This document shows positions 1-8,311 of a stretch of 64,000 nt of DNA, piece by piece (the stretch's first letter is position 1; every line of letters begins with the position of its first letter). Both the position numbers and the translations under genes were made by a program. Source of the DNA: Eubacterium limosum (GTDB lineage Bacteria > Bacillota > Clostridia > Eubacteriales > Eubacteriaceae); assembly GCF_000807675.2 (NCBI RefSeq), contig NZ_CP019962.1:2728001-2792000 (forward strand), read 5' to 3'. The notes under the pieces were generated by a model, which was not told where the DNA came from, ran no database searches, and saw only the letters and a list, made by a program, of their open reading frames with translations.

Positions 1-1165
1 TTTCAAGGCCTTCATAGGATTTGGTGATATCAAAGGTACCGCCATCTATGGTCAGGGAGGTGTCAGCGTGGATACCGTCATCACCGGAGCTCAGATTAAA
101 GGCACCGTCCTTAATGTCGATGGTGCCATCTGCGTGGATCGAGTCGTCAGACGAGTCAATGTGATAGGTGCCGGCGTTGATGACAATGGCGTTTCCGGCC
201 TTCAGAGCCTTTGCGCTCTGGGTCGTGTCGCTGGTGTCGTCAGAAGCGGTCTGGGGCGATTGCTGCCAGCTGCCCCAGGTGTTGCCCGCGGTTCCGGCCT
301 TATCGCTGCTGTTGGTGCTCCCGCCGCCTGTGGCCAGGCTAAAGGTGCCGCCGTTAATGGTCAGGCTGTTTTCAGCCTGGATACCATCAGCGCCTGCGGT
401 AATGTCAAAGGTGCCGCCATCAATCTGGATGGTACCCTTGGCGGTATCCTCATCATTGGTGGACTTGATACCGTCGCCGGCAGCGTTGATGGTGATGGTG
501 CCGCCCGCAATTTTGGTGGCGTCGCGCCCCACAATGCCGTCGTCTGCCGAGGAGGCAATGGTGATGCTGCCCGACATGATTTTCAGGTCGTCCTTTGAGG
601 TGATGGCGTCATTGTAGCTGCCAGTCACTGATAAGGCTCCGCCGCCGTTGATGGTCAGGTCATCCTGCACATAAAGGGCGGCGCTTGGCGCTTCTGTATC
701 CGCGCTGTCCCGGGACGCACTGTCTGCCAGGCTGTTCTGGGTGCCGGCTTCCAGGGTAACGAGAGTTTTGCCGGCCTGCTTGCTGTAGATAGCCGCACCG
801 CTGCCCGAGGTGATGTGGGCGTCCTTGAGTACAAGACGGACTGTGGCGTTTTTGTCAGCGTCTATGACGATGCTGCCATCATTTAAAGTGCCGGAGAGTA
901 CATAGGCCCCAGCCCCTGTGATGGTGAGGGTGCTGCCGTTTACGGTGGCGCCGTCGCCGGAAAAATCAATGCCGCTGCCGTTAAGGGTAACAGTCTGGGG
1001 GTTTTCATCACTGTAATCCGTGTCATAGTCCTCCGCGTCATAGCCAGCAGCCGTGGCGCTTGCGCCGGATGACGTTTCAGTCCTGGCAGTACAGCCGGCT
1101 GTGAGGATCAGCAGGAGGATAAAGAGAGGAATAAAGGCTAAAAGCAAAATACTTGTTTTTTTCAT
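1..1165 (-). CDS. Secreted carbohydrate-binding-domain lipoprotein (partial, C-terminus outside window)
   Basis: Read on the minus strand from an ATG at 1165 with AGGAG seven bases upstream; the frame stays open to the window edge, so the C-terminus is missing. The start MKKTSILLLAF is followed by a hydrophobic stretch and the lipobox LTAGC, predicting a lipid-anchored exported protein. The rest is rich in Gly, Asp, Thr and Ser, with recurring units of the form LTINGGGALSVTG, ITINAAGDGIKS and IDGGTFDITAGADGIQ, typical of carbohydrate-binding DUF4353-type beta-solenoid proteins. It is the last gene of an operon with a DUF4956 membrane protein and a VTC-domain protein, a grouping often seen in Firmicutes (sometimes with CotH). 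Its ligand cannot be told from sequence; a role in envelope polymer assembly is inference. Confidence 0.85.
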   Translation of the reverse strand, partial: MKKTSILLLAFIPLFILLLILTAGCTARTETSSGASATAAGYDAEDYDTDYSDENPQTVTLNGSGIDFSGDGATVNGSTLTITGAGAYVLSGTLNDGSIVIDADKNATVRLVLKDAHITSGSGAAIYSKQAGKTLVTLEAGTQNSLADSASRDSADTEAPSAALYVQDDLTINGGGALSVTGSYNDAITSKDDLKIMSGSITIASSADDGIVGRDATKIAGGTITINAAGDGIKSTNDEDTAKGTIQIDGGTFDITAGADGIQAENSLTINGGTFSLATGGGSTNSSDKAGTAGNTWGSWQQSPQTASDDTSDTTQSAKALKAGNAIVINAGTYHIDSSDDSIHADGTIDIKDGAFNLSSGDDGIHADTSLTIDGGTFDITKSYEGLE

Positions 1166-1175
1166 GGGTTTTCTC

Positions 1176-1853
1176 CTAAAGGGCCTCGGAAACAGTCTGG
1201 GGCCGTCCGCAGATTACAGTGAGGTTACCGTTGCGGCAGCGGATGGCGTCGATGAGCGCTTTTTCATCCTCAGCCCGTTTCAGGACAATATGATATGAAA
1301 GCTCATACATACTGCCAAGATTAGTGGTTTTGACGCGTTCCAGAGACACTTTTTTTGTGTAAGCGCTGAAAATATCATCGAAGATTTCAGAATAGTCCAA
1401 GTTTTCAGGGATGGTGATGCGCAGCTCCTTGTCAAGAGGCTTGTGTTCGCCAAAGGGCGAGCGGCAGAGGATGAGCATGACCAGGCTGATGATGATGGTG
1501 ATGACCGCCGCGAACACCACGTAGCCAGTGCCTGTGGCCAGCCCTACAGCCATGGAAAAAAAGATGCTGCTGATCTCCCGGGAGCTTCCTGGAACTGAGC
1601 GGAAGCGGATCAGGCTGAAGGCGCCGAGCACCGCCACGCTTGTGCCCAGGTTGCCGTTGACCAGCATGATGACAATCTGCACCATGGCAGGTAGAAGAGC
1701 CAGCGTAATGACAAAATTTTTGGAATAGGTGCCGTGGGCCATGTAAACCAAAGCGATGACAAGTCCCAGGATAAGGGACACAAAGGTACAGATGAGCGCA
1801 GTGCTGATGGTCATCTGGCCGGTGGTGGCAGTGTCTATGATTGTTGTAAACAA
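1176..1853 (-). CDS. DUF4956 domain-containing membrane protein
   Basis: 225 residues with four hydrophobic segments in the N-terminal 130 residues (for example ICTFVSLILGLVIALVYM and VITLALLPAMVQIVIML) and a soluble C-terminal domain of about 90 residues. The segment GAFSLIRFRSVPGSSREIS between the third and fourth helices is the conserved motif of the DUF4956 family. The gene overlaps the upstream VTC-domain gene by 19 bases and ends ten bases before the downstream lipoprotein start, so the three are translationally coupled. The family has no assigned biochemistry; genomic association with VTC polyphosphate polymerase domains suggests a membrane partner in polymer synthesis or export (inference). 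Confidence 0.88.
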   Translation of the reverse strand: MFTTIIDTATTGQMTISTALICTFVSLILGLVIALVYMAHGTYSKNFVITLALLPAMVQIVIMLVNGNLGTSVAVLGAFSLIRFRSVPGSSREISSIFFSMAVGLATGTGYVVFAAVITIIISLVMLILCRSPFGEHKPLDKELRITIPENLDYSEIFDDIFSAYTKKVSLERVKTTNLGSMYELSYHIVLKRAEDEKALIDAIRCRNGNLTVICGRPQTVSEAL

Positions 1854-2569
1854 GCGGGGTTCCTCCTTTCGGTTATAAGTTTGCGCTTGTAGATGCTGCC
1901 GTATTTGGAAAAGGATGCAGGGTAGATTTTAAGCTCTGAGAGCATACCGCTCAGCCAGAGCGGCATGGCATCAGGAATCTTGATCTCCATGAGAATCTCT
2001 TTCGAGTCGAGCAGGGATACGCCGTTATCGCCTAAGGCAAGGCTCAGATCAGACTCACGGCTGCGGATATTGGCGTCAAAGGTAATGCGGATATCGCTGT
2101 TTTCGATACCGTAGCAGGCGATGCGGTCATAAGCCAGAAAGAGCTTGGGAACGGGCTTGTAAAAAGCCATGAAATAGTCGATCTCCCGGAGAATCTGGCT
2201 GTCAAGGCTTGGGCGCAGGCCGTGGTTGAGCCAAGCCTCGGCCTGGTTCAGAGGCATGGCGGCACGGCGCTTGTAAACGGTGCGCTGCCATTTTTTCTTG
2301 ATTTCAATATAGACAGTGTCCTCCTGGCCGGGAACACCATAGCTGCGCAGACGCAGCTTCTCCTTGTAGGGGGGCTTCTCGATAGAATGGCGGATCAGGT
2401 CGTAGTGGGGAGTGTCGTAGTAAATATTGCAGATAGTGTGGCGTCCGTATTCGTCCATCTGCATATAGGGCTTTAGAGCCTGTATGAGTGACCAGTATTT
2501 TTCGCCGGACAGATGGTATTTTTTCTCGATCCTTTGGAAAACGCTGTTGCTCTGACTGAGTGTGTTCAT
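1835..2569 (-). CDS. VTC-domain (polyphosphate polymerase-like) protein
   Basis: 244 residues matching the VTC domain of the CYTH-like triphosphate tunnel superfamily. Visible hallmarks are the N-terminal RIEKKYHLS (the basic ExK-type strand), YYDTPHYDLIR, KEKLRLRSYG, VYIEIKKKW, and the C-terminal LLDSKEILMEIKIPDAMPLW followed by FSKYGSIYKR. In yeast VTC4 this fold makes polyphosphate from ATP; in bacteria the same domain occurs in clusters with DUF4956 and carbohydrate-binding or CotH proteins, with product unproven. It is first in a three-gene minus-strand operon. The ATG at 2569 has AAAGGA upstream. No membrane segment is seen, so it is likely cytoplasmic, with DUF4956 as its membrane partner (inference). 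Confidence 0.87.
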   Translation of the reverse strand: MNTLSQSNSVFQRIEKKYHLSGEKYWSLIQALKPYMQMDEYGRHTICNIYYDTPHYDLIRHSIEKPPYKEKLRLRSYGVPGQEDTVYIEIKKKWQRTVYKRRAAMPLNQAEAWLNHGLRPSLDSQILREIDYFMAFYKPVPKLFLAYDRIACYGIENSDIRITFDANIRSRESDLSLALGDNGVSLLDSKEILMEIKIPDAMPLWLSGMLSELKIYPASFSKYGSIYKRKLITERRNPACLQQS

Positions 2570-2741
2570 AAATATTTCCTTTCATTTCAAACTTTACAAA
2601 AATTTTACATGATTAATGTGATGAATTTATGATGTTTTTAAGAATTCTGCGTGAAGAAACATTTTTTGCCAAAGTAAAAGCCATAAGGTATAATAATGAA
2701 AGAAGCATTCACCAATTAGGATTGATAAGGAGCATCGTTTT

Positions 2742-3281
2742 ATGCAGATAGAGTTAAATGATCTATTAATCAGGGATTTTCATCGAAAAGATGCTAAGCT
2801 TCTCCATAGCATTGTGCGCGAAAGTGAGATTGTTAAGTTTATGAAAGATTGGTCTGAGAATGCTAAGAATCCTGAAGATTTGTATGGATTTATTGATTGG
2901 CTGCAAACAAAGAAAGCGTCAACTGATATTTTTGAAAACAAACGATATGCTATTGTGTTAAAAAAAACAGATGAACTAATTGGAATGGTCGGTATGGGAA
3001 TTGAAGACACATTAAATGAAGTTGAGGTTGCATACTTTATGAGTGAGAAGTATCAACACAAAGGCTATACAAAACAGGCAGTAACTGCTATTGTTAATTG
3101 GTGTTTTCAAGTGTCGGATGTTCCCTATTTAATTTTAACAATCGACTGTGCAAATACACCTTCCTGCAAGCTGGCAGATAGCTGCGGTTTTGAATTATTT
3201 GAAAAAAGAACTCCTATTGGGCATATACAACCTAATATGGAAAGCGATAGTTATTATTACTATCGTATATACAGAAAATGA
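2742..3281 (+). CDS. GNAT family N-acetyltransferase
   Basis: 179 residues of GNAT fold resembling RimJ/RimL-type enzymes: an N-terminal strand LLIRDFHRKDAKLL, central strands YAIVLKKTDELIGMVGMG, the acetyl-CoA loop region YQHKGYTKQAV (a form of the Q/RxxGxG/A signature), and a late NTPSCKLADSCGFELFEK helix-strand typical of the family C-terminus. The start has AAGGAG 13 bases upstream. The gene is single, with its own promoter region, and is visibly more AT-rich than both flanking operons, compatible with separate acquisition. The substrate (amino group of a small molecule or protein) cannot be predicted. Confidence 0.85.
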   Translation: MQIELNDLLIRDFHRKDAKLLHSIVRESEIVKFMKDWSENAKNPEDLYGFIDWLQTKKASTDIFENKRYAIVLKKTDELIGMVGMGIEDTLNEVEVAYFMSEKYQHKGYTKQAVTAIVNWCFQVSDVPYLILTIDCANTPSCKLADSCGFELFEKRTPIGHIQPNMESDSYYYYRIYRK

Positions 3282-3391
3282 GTATAATCTGTTTCGTTAT
3301 TTAAGTGGAAACGGTAAAAATCCATGATTCGCAATGCTTTTGAAAAAGACTATAAAAAAGTTATGAGGCGATTTTTGTCTGTAAAATCAAT

Positions 3392-3436
3392 AAAAAATGG
3401 CAGCCTGTACCCCAATCGGTACGGCTGCCATTTTTT
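3392..3436. terminator. Bidirectional intrinsic terminator
   Basis: Arms AAAAAATGGCAGCC(T)GTACC and GGTACGGCTGCCATTTTTT pair around a six-base loop. T/A runs lie on both sides, so it can stop transcription of the GNAT gene on the plus strand and the DMT gene ending at 3456 on the minus strand. Confidence 0.88.
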
Positions 3437-3455
3437 CTTTTCATTTCCAGATTTA

Positions 3456-4430
3456 TCACTCGTTTTGAACCACTTTTTTCTTTTCATTCTGTTTTGCCTG
3501 GACTTCATCTGCCTTGTCACCAGTATACTGCATATAGACAATGGCGCCTACGGCAATGACCATCCCGACGATTTGGAGGGAGCCGAGATGCTGGCTCAGG
3601 ACTAGAAAGCCCAAAAGCGCGGCCGTGGTGGGTTCAAGGACAAAGGTCAGGGAAGCCGTTGAGGCTTCGATATAATTGTAAGAAACGGCGATGGTTCCAT
3701 AGGAGATGACCAAAACGGCAAAGTAGCCGAGCAGCATGAGCCACATGGTCAGGCCGCCTGAAGGGGCGGCGGCCGCAAATTCCCGGAATACCTCGGCTGG
3801 CGTGGTCTTAAAGGAAAAAACAATGAGACCCATGGCGTTGGAATAGACCAGGTACGCCAGGTAGGAAACGCCGTTTGAAATGTGAAAATAATCAAAAAGG
3901 TAGGCAAAAGCTAAGCTGAAACAGTTGGCCAGCCCCCAGAAAATACCAATGGTTGTAATATCGCTGACATGAGTGCTGAAAAGATTGAGCACCAGCGCCA
4001 TACCGAAAATGGCAATGACGCAGGCGATCAGCTTTTCCCTGGTGATCTTCGATTTAAAGAAGATACGCATCAGGAAAACCAGAACAATGGCGTTCGAGAA
4101 ATCCAACAGCGAGGCGACAGCGATGGGCAGCGTGTTAAAAGACCGGATCGAGGTATAGATATAGATAGGCGACGCGATCATTCCGCTGCACACAATGAGG
4201 GTAAAGTAGAACAGCTTCCTGGGCAGCCTGAGAACCTTTGGCTGTGTAACAAGGGTGTAGATAAGGTAGAAGGATAAGACAGCCAGCGGCGTAAAAGTCG
4301 ACATGGCGTTTTCGGAAATGCCAAGGCTGTCAAAATAGTTCAAAAACACACCAAAGGTACCAGTAGCTACCGCGGAGGAAGCGGCCAGCAGGACGCCGTA
4401 AGCGGCGCCTTTATGTCTGAGAAGAGGCAT
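3456..4430 (-). CDS. EamA/DMT-family transporter (first of three paralogues)
   Basis: 324 residues with about ten hydrophobic helices in two repeated EamA halves and a basic C-terminus ending in KQNEKKKVVQNE. Shared landmarks with the neighbouring genes at 4460 and 7253 include GAVTTG/SSAVATGTFG-type first helices, LPIAVASLLDFSNAIVLVF, FDYFHIS, and a near-end YNYIEASTASLTFVLEPTTAA. EamA proteins export or import small metabolites; the substrate here is unproven, but repetition next to MttB-like and corrinoid genes suggests a methylated amine/betaine or its demethylated product. The start has GGAGTG upstream; the gene lies 29 bases downstream of the second transporter in the same direction and probably shares a transcript with it and the mttB-like gene. 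Confidence 0.9.
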   Translation of the reverse strand: MPLLRHKGAAYGVLLAASSAVATGTFGVFLNYFDSLGISENAMSTFTPLAVLSFYLIYTLVTQPKVLRLPRKLFYFTLIVCSGMIASPIYIYTSIRSFNTLPIAVASLLDFSNAIVLVFLMRIFFKSKITREKLIACVIAIFGMALVLNLFSTHVSDITTIGIFWGLANCFSLAFAYLFDYFHISNGVSYLAYLVYSNAMGLIVFSFKTTPAEVFREFAAAAPSGGLTMWLMLLGYFAVLVISYGTIAVSYNYIEASTASLTFVLEPTTAALLGFLVLSQHLGSLQIVGMVIAVGAIVYMQYTGDKADEVQAKQNEKKKVVQNE

Positions 4431-4459
4431 TATCTTTCACACTCCTTTGGGCATAAAGG

Positions 4460-5485
4460 CTATTCGACGTCAACTTCAGGGTTCGCATTTGCAGAATCCT
4501 GAGTGAGATCTACGGACTCGGTCTGGGCGGCAAGCTCAGCCTTTTCGCGTTTGCCCTCGGAGTATTGCATATAGACAATGGCGCAAACTGCAATGGCGAT
4601 CCCCAGCATCTGGAGCGGCGTCAGTGTTTCGTGCAGGATAATGAAGCCTAGAATGGCTGCAACACTGGGTTCCAGAACAAAGGTGAGCGCGCCGTAGGAG
4701 GCGTCGATATAATTATAACAGGCCGTAATGGAGTAGTAAGACCACATGAGCACTGCGCAGTAGACAAGGGCAACCACAATGACGACGGCGCCGTTTGCGG
4801 AAATAGATTCCATGATGTTCTGACCGACAGCCGCTGGATTAGAGGTGATCAGCAGGATGATGGAGCTGCACAGGCAGGCATAAATCTGAGTAGTGATAAC
4901 CGGTACATCATGGCTGATATGGAAATAGTCGATGGAATAGACAAACGCCAGGGCACATGCAACAGCCACACCCCAGAAGATCCCCATGCTCGTGATTGGG
5001 ACACTGCTATCCGGAGCTACAGCGCCGAAGCTAATGACCTGGAGCACCAGCATGATGCCGACAATGGCCAGCACACAGCAGATCAGTTTTTCTTTGGTGA
5101 TCTTCTGCTTAAACAGAATCCGCATCAAAAATACCAAAACGATGGAATTTGAGAAGTGGAACAGGGAGGCGATGGCCATGGGCAGGTTGGCGAATACACG
5201 CACATAGGTAAAATTATACAGTGGGTATAAAATAAAGCCGCTGACCGCGATCATCGTAAAATAATACAGCTTTTTTGGCGCGAGGAGCAGCCTGCGGTCC
5301 TTGATGAGCGCGATCAGTAAAAAAGCAATAAACATGAATACCGGGCCGATGAGGGTAACCGTATCATCGCTGAGTCCAAAGACCGACAGGTAGTGCAGAA
5401 AGATGCCAAAGGTACCAGTCGCAACCGCGGAGCTGCACGCCAGAAAGATACCAAACCCGACGCCTTTTCTTTTCTTTGCGTCCAT
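4460..5485 (-). CDS. EamA/DMT-family transporter (second paralogue)
   Basis: 341 residues, about ten transmembrane helices, with a hydrophilic tail of roughly 35 residues. The first helices (SSAVATGTFGIFLHYL) and the conserved LPMAIASLFHFSNSIVLVF, SIDYFHISHDVP and CYNYIDASYGALTFVLEPSVAA segments align with the genes at 3456 and 7253, so the three arose by duplication. It lies between the mttB-like gene (75 bases downstream of it) and the first DMT gene. The start ATG at 5485 has AAGGAG just upstream. Import of a quaternary amine or efflux of the demethylated product are both possible; sequence does not decide. Confidence 0.9.
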   Translation of the reverse strand: MDAKKRKGVGFGIFLACSSAVATGTFGIFLHYLSVFGLSDDTVTLIGPVFMFIAFLLIALIKDRRLLLAPKKLYYFTMIAVSGFILYPLYNFTYVRVFANLPMAIASLFHFSNSIVLVFLMRILFKQKITKEKLICCVLAIVGIMLVLQVISFGAVAPDSSVPITSMGIFWGVAVACALAFVYSIDYFHISHDVPVITTQIYACLCSSIILLITSNPAAVGQNIMESISANGAVVIVVALVYCAVLMWSYYSITACYNYIDASYGALTFVLEPSVAAILGFIILHETLTPLQMLGIAIAVCAIVYMQYSEGKREKAELAAQTESVDLTQDSANANPEVDVE

Positions 5486-5527
5486 TTTTTTCTCCTTTAT
5501 AAGAACTTAAAAACCAGTGGGAACAGG

Positions 5528-5551
5528 GAGACCCCTGTTACAGGGGCCTCC
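5528..5551. terminator. GC-rich hairpin between mttB-like and DMT genes
   Basis: Arms GGAG(A)CCCCTG and CAGGGGCCTCC around a TTA loop sit in the 75-base gap between the mttB-like stop and the DMT start. A T-tract is not directly adjacent, so it may be a weak terminator, an mRNA end-protecting stem or an expression-ratio device. Confidence 0.5.
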
Positions 5552-5560
5552 TAAAAAGGC

Positions 5561-6970
5561 TTAGTGTAAATATTTTTCAAAGATTTCCTTCATTTTGACT
5601 TTTTTATCTTCTGGAATTTCAGGCGCAACGTAAGAGTCCATCCGTTTCTTTAGCTGATCGTCGATGCGCTGCGTGATATCCTTGTTTTCGATAACATATT
5701 CTTCGTAGGTACTGCGGACGCCGAAATCCGGGAAGCTGTGTTCTTTGCGGTAGTTGCGCAGCGTATTTTTATGTTTGACATAGGTGCCGTGCTGCCCAAC
5801 CTCGGTGATCAGGTCAACAGTTTTATCAATATTCATATCCTTGGCCGGCTTGATATAAGCCTGGACATGCTTGATGATCTCTTCGTCCAGAATGAATTTG
5901 CGATAGTTGGCGCTGTTGAAGCTGTCAAGGCTGCCCAGCATAAACATGGCGATATCCAGCTTGGCGGCAAAGGCATTCATGATGGCAGTCGTCGCTTCGA
6001 GGGCAGCCTGAACGTCGCAGTTTTTGGCGTCGGTGCTTCCGGACGGCATATCAAAGGGCACTTCATAGTATCCGGCCATCTGGCGGGCCATGGCGCACAT
6101 CTTAATACTTTCAGAAGCGCCGGTGCAGAGCTGAAGGGTACGCATGTCTGTGATACAGGTATAGGTGGAGTAAACCACTGGCAGGCCCGGATTAATGAGC
6201 TGGATCAGTGTAAACATGGCCACGTTTTCCGCATTGGTCAGAACCACGTTGTCGATGCCAGTGATCGGGCCTGTCAGGCCGGCGGCAGAGCAGGGAGTAA
6301 CCTCCATGACCTGATTCTTTTCGGCTGCGTAGAACAAACCGTCCAGCAGTTCTTCGTCAAAGCGAAGCGGAGAAATCGGAGATAAGGATGCGAACAGAGG
6401 ATAGCCGCCTTCCTTTTCTGTGAGCAGGTGCATCATTTCCATGGTCATATCAATGGTATTGCGGTCAACAGAGCACAGGTTCATGGGTTTGTCCATGTGC
6501 AGGAAGTATTCATAGATGGCGGTGATAACGCCTTCCTTGTAGGTGCAGTTATCTGTCGGGAATACGATCAGCTGCCCACCGATATCGACACAGCTGCTGC
6601 TCTGGGACAGCTTGAAGAAATTGCGCATGTCATCAAAATTGACTTTACGGCGTTTGAACTCTTCGTCGATGATAAAGGGGGAGGTAGCGTTCGGAGCGAT
6701 GAGGGGACGGTCGGTCGCGCCGATATTGACAGAGCGGTCCGGGTTGGCCGCATCCAGTATGAAGGATCTCGGAGCAAGCTTCATACAATCTTCAACAACC
6801 TTTGGCGGAATCTTGATGATATTGCCTTCAACCGTTGCACCGTGTTTTTTGAAAATTTCATGGGCGCGTTCGTCGCACATTTCAACGCCGCATTTTTCCA
6901 GCACATCCAGGGTAGCCTGATGAACGTCTTCGATCTGTTTTTTAGTCAGGGGTTCATAAGTAAAATTCAT
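5561..6970 (-). CDS. MttB superfamily corrinoid-dependent methyltransferase (non-pyrrolysine)
   Basis: 469 residues beginning MNFTYEPLTKKQIEDVHQ, the usual start of COG5598/MttB-like proteins. The TIM-barrel family transfers a methyl group from a quaternary amine to the Co(I) corrinoid of a partner protein. No in-frame amber codon occurs, so it is a glycine-betaine-type (MtgB/MtpB/MtcB-like) enzyme rather than the pyrrolysine trimethylamine methyltransferase. Visible conserved blocks include KIPPKVVEDCMKLAP, SPISPLRFDEELLDGL, TNAENVAM and SGSTDAKNCDVQAALE. It diverges from a DMT gene that precedes the corrinoid protein gene, its likely methyl acceptor. It is clearly more distant from the MttB-like genes at 12036 and 14782 than those are from each other. 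The ATG at 6970 has AGGAGGAAAG upstream. Substrate not assignable; proline betaine, carnitine and gamma-butyrobetaine are known for relatives. Confidence 0.93.
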   Translation of the reverse strand: MNFTYEPLTKKQIEDVHQATLDVLEKCGVEMCDERAHEIFKKHGATVEGNIIKIPPKVVEDCMKLAPRSFILDAANPDRSVNIGATDRPLIAPNATSPFIIDEEFKRRKVNFDDMRNFFKLSQSSSCVDIGGQLIVFPTDNCTYKEGVITAIYEYFLHMDKPMNLCSVDRNTIDMTMEMMHLLTEKEGGYPLFASLSPISPLRFDEELLDGLFYAAEKNQVMEVTPCSAAGLTGPITGIDNVVLTNAENVAMFTLIQLINPGLPVVYSTYTCITDMRTLQLCTGASESIKMCAMARQMAGYYEVPFDMPSGSTDAKNCDVQAALEATTAIMNAFAAKLDIAMFMLGSLDSFNSANYRKFILDEEIIKHVQAYIKPAKDMNIDKTVDLITEVGQHGTYVKHKNTLRNYRKEHSFPDFGVRSTYEEYVIENKDITQRIDDQLKKRMDSYVAPEIPEDKKVKMKEIFEKYLH

Positions 6971-6999
6971 TTTTCTTTCCTCCTAATTTTGTGCATATT

Positions 7000-7029
7000 G
7001 TGTTATACACTGTACCTGTATTGTAATAC
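7000..7029. promoter_or_regulatory. Two palindromes in the mttB/DMT divergent region
   Basis: GTGT-TAT-ACAC (7000-7010) and GTATT-GT-AATAC (7018-7029) lie 30 to 60 bases upstream of the mttB-like start. They are candidate operators for the GntR/UTRA regulators encoded at 8974 and 9690 (inference). Confidence 0.45.
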
Positions 7030-7203
7030 GATCCCGGGGGCTTGTCAAGAAAAATCTTAAAAAAAATCTATTTACAAATAAAAAGATAAGAAAACCTTTA
7101 AAATAGGCGCTTTATCCCCAAAAAAAACTTTTTGTTGTGATTGAAACTAAAAACGTGTTATAATAAACAAAATTTGAAAAAGCAGAATTAACCAAAAATA
7201 CGT

Positions 7204-7226
7204 TTTGAACATATAATATTATGCAC
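7204..7226 (+). promoter_or_regulatory. Promoter of the DMT gene, shared 23-bp motif
   Basis: The block TTTGAACATATAATATTATG extended by CAC matches the block at 8276-8298 upstream of the corrinoid gene at 19 of 23 positions. A TATAAT hexamer is embedded in both. The match suggests two coregulated promoters. The start codon of the DMT gene is about 27 bases downstream. Confidence 0.6.
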
Positions 7227-7252
7227 AGAAGCTGTGCGGATAAGGTGAGCAA

Positions 7253-8182
7253 ATGAAGCTTTTTAAAAACAGGAAACCCATGGTAGGGATTCTTTTGGGC
7301 TGTGCTGGCGCTGTTACAACCGGTATCTTTGGCATCTTTTTTAGCTATTTTGATTTCATTGGTCTCAGTGAGAGCGGCCGGACGATTTTAACGCCCTTCT
7401 TCGTATTCATATGCTTTTTCTCAGTGGCACTGGTCAAGAATCCTAAAAGCCTGATCCTAAAAAATAAGCTTTTGTACCTGACAACTATCTGCCTGAGCGG
7501 TGGGCTTTTGTACTCCACTTACAATTTTGCTTATGTAAAAGCCATTGAAAGCCTGCCCCTGGCCATCACCTCACTGTTTAACTTTTCCAATGCCGTGGTG
7601 CTGGTGCTTCTGATGCGTTTGTTTTTTAAAGAAAAAATTACAGCTAAAAAGGTAATCTGCTGTCTGATCAGCCTGGTTGGAATCCTGTTTGTTCTTGAGA
7701 TATTCTCAGGGGGAGACGGCGACATTACAACCATCGGTATTTTCTGGGGCGTCTCAGTGACGGTGAGCCTGGCTTTTGCCTATACCATCGACTATTTTCA
7801 TATACAGAAAGAGATCCCCTTTTATGTGGTCCAGACCTATACCTGTCTGGGGGCCATGATTGTCTACTCCTTTAATTATTCGGTTTGGGATCTTTTTAAG
7901 GAGATGGGTAGTATTACCGTCCAGCACGGCGCTGTGCTGTGGCTTGTGCTGCTGCTGTACTTTGTCAATGTCGCCATTTCTTACGGCGCCACCACAGCGT
8001 CCTATAATTTTATCGACGCGTCCTATACCTCCATGACTTACGTCCTGGAGCCGACCGTCGCGGCCACAGCGGGGTTCTTTCTCTATGGACAGAGGCTTTC
8101 AGCAGTTCAGATCATCGGGATGGTCATATCCGTCAGCGCCATTGTCTATATGCAGTATATTGAGAGCAAAGGCGAAGGGTAG
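7253..8182 (+). CDS. EamA/DMT-family transporter (third paralogue)
   Basis: 309 residues with about ten predicted helices, homologous throughout to the genes at 3456 and 4460: GCAGAVTTGIFGIFFSYF, LPLAITSLFNFSNAVVLVLLMRLFF, TIDYFHIQKEIP and SYNFIDASYTSMTYVLEPTVAA. Unlike its paralogues it lacks the long charged tail. It is transcribed divergently from the mttB-like gene and lies 129 bases upstream of the corrinoid protein gene, each with its own copy of the shared promoter motif. The ATG at 7253 follows AAGGTGAGC. The close genetic coupling with methyltransferase parts supports a role in moving the methylated substrate or product (inference). Confidence 0.9.
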   Translation: MKLFKNRKPMVGILLGCAGAVTTGIFGIFFSYFDFIGLSESGRTILTPFFVFICFFSVALVKNPKSLILKNKLLYLTTICLSGGLLYSTYNFAYVKAIESLPLAITSLFNFSNAVVLVLLMRLFFKEKITAKKVICCLISLVGILFVLEIFSGGDGDITTIGIFWGVSVTVSLAFAYTIDYFHIQKEIPFYVVQTYTCLGAMIVYSFNYSVWDLFKEMGSITVQHGAVLWLVLLLYFVNVAISYGATTASYNFIDASYTSMTYVLEPTVAATAGFFLYGQRLSAVQIIGMVISVSAIVYMQYIESKGEG

Positions 8183-8275
8183 AACAGGAAAAGGATACTG
8201 CGAGAGTGGACGAAAAGGCTTTGCAGTGTCAATGAATTCCAAATTATGATATAATCAGTAAAAATAAAGAACAAA

Positions 8276-8298
8276 TTTGAGCATATAATATGATATAC
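8276..8298 (+). promoter_or_regulatory. Promoter of the corrinoid protein gene, shared 23-bp motif
   Basis: Second copy of the motif at 7204-7226 (TTTGAGCATATAATATGATA then TAC), with the TATAAT -10 inside. It is directly followed by an AGGAGG ribosome binding site and the ATG at 8312. Confidence 0.6.
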
Positions 8299-8311
8299 AG
8301 GAGGCAAGCGA

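Noticed and set aside
68-617. Two long plus-strand reading frames across the lipoprotein gene
   Set aside because: They are antisense shadows of the repetitive minus-strand gene, which has a ribosome binding site, signal peptide and lipobox.
3324-3605. Plus-strand 93-codon frame over the terminator at 3392
   Set aside because: It runs through an intrinsic terminator and into the antisense of the DMT gene, with no ribosome binding site or family.
5738-7060. Long plus-strand frames opposite the mttB-like gene
   Set aside because: Antisense to a clear MttB superfamily gene; composition is typical of a shadow frame.
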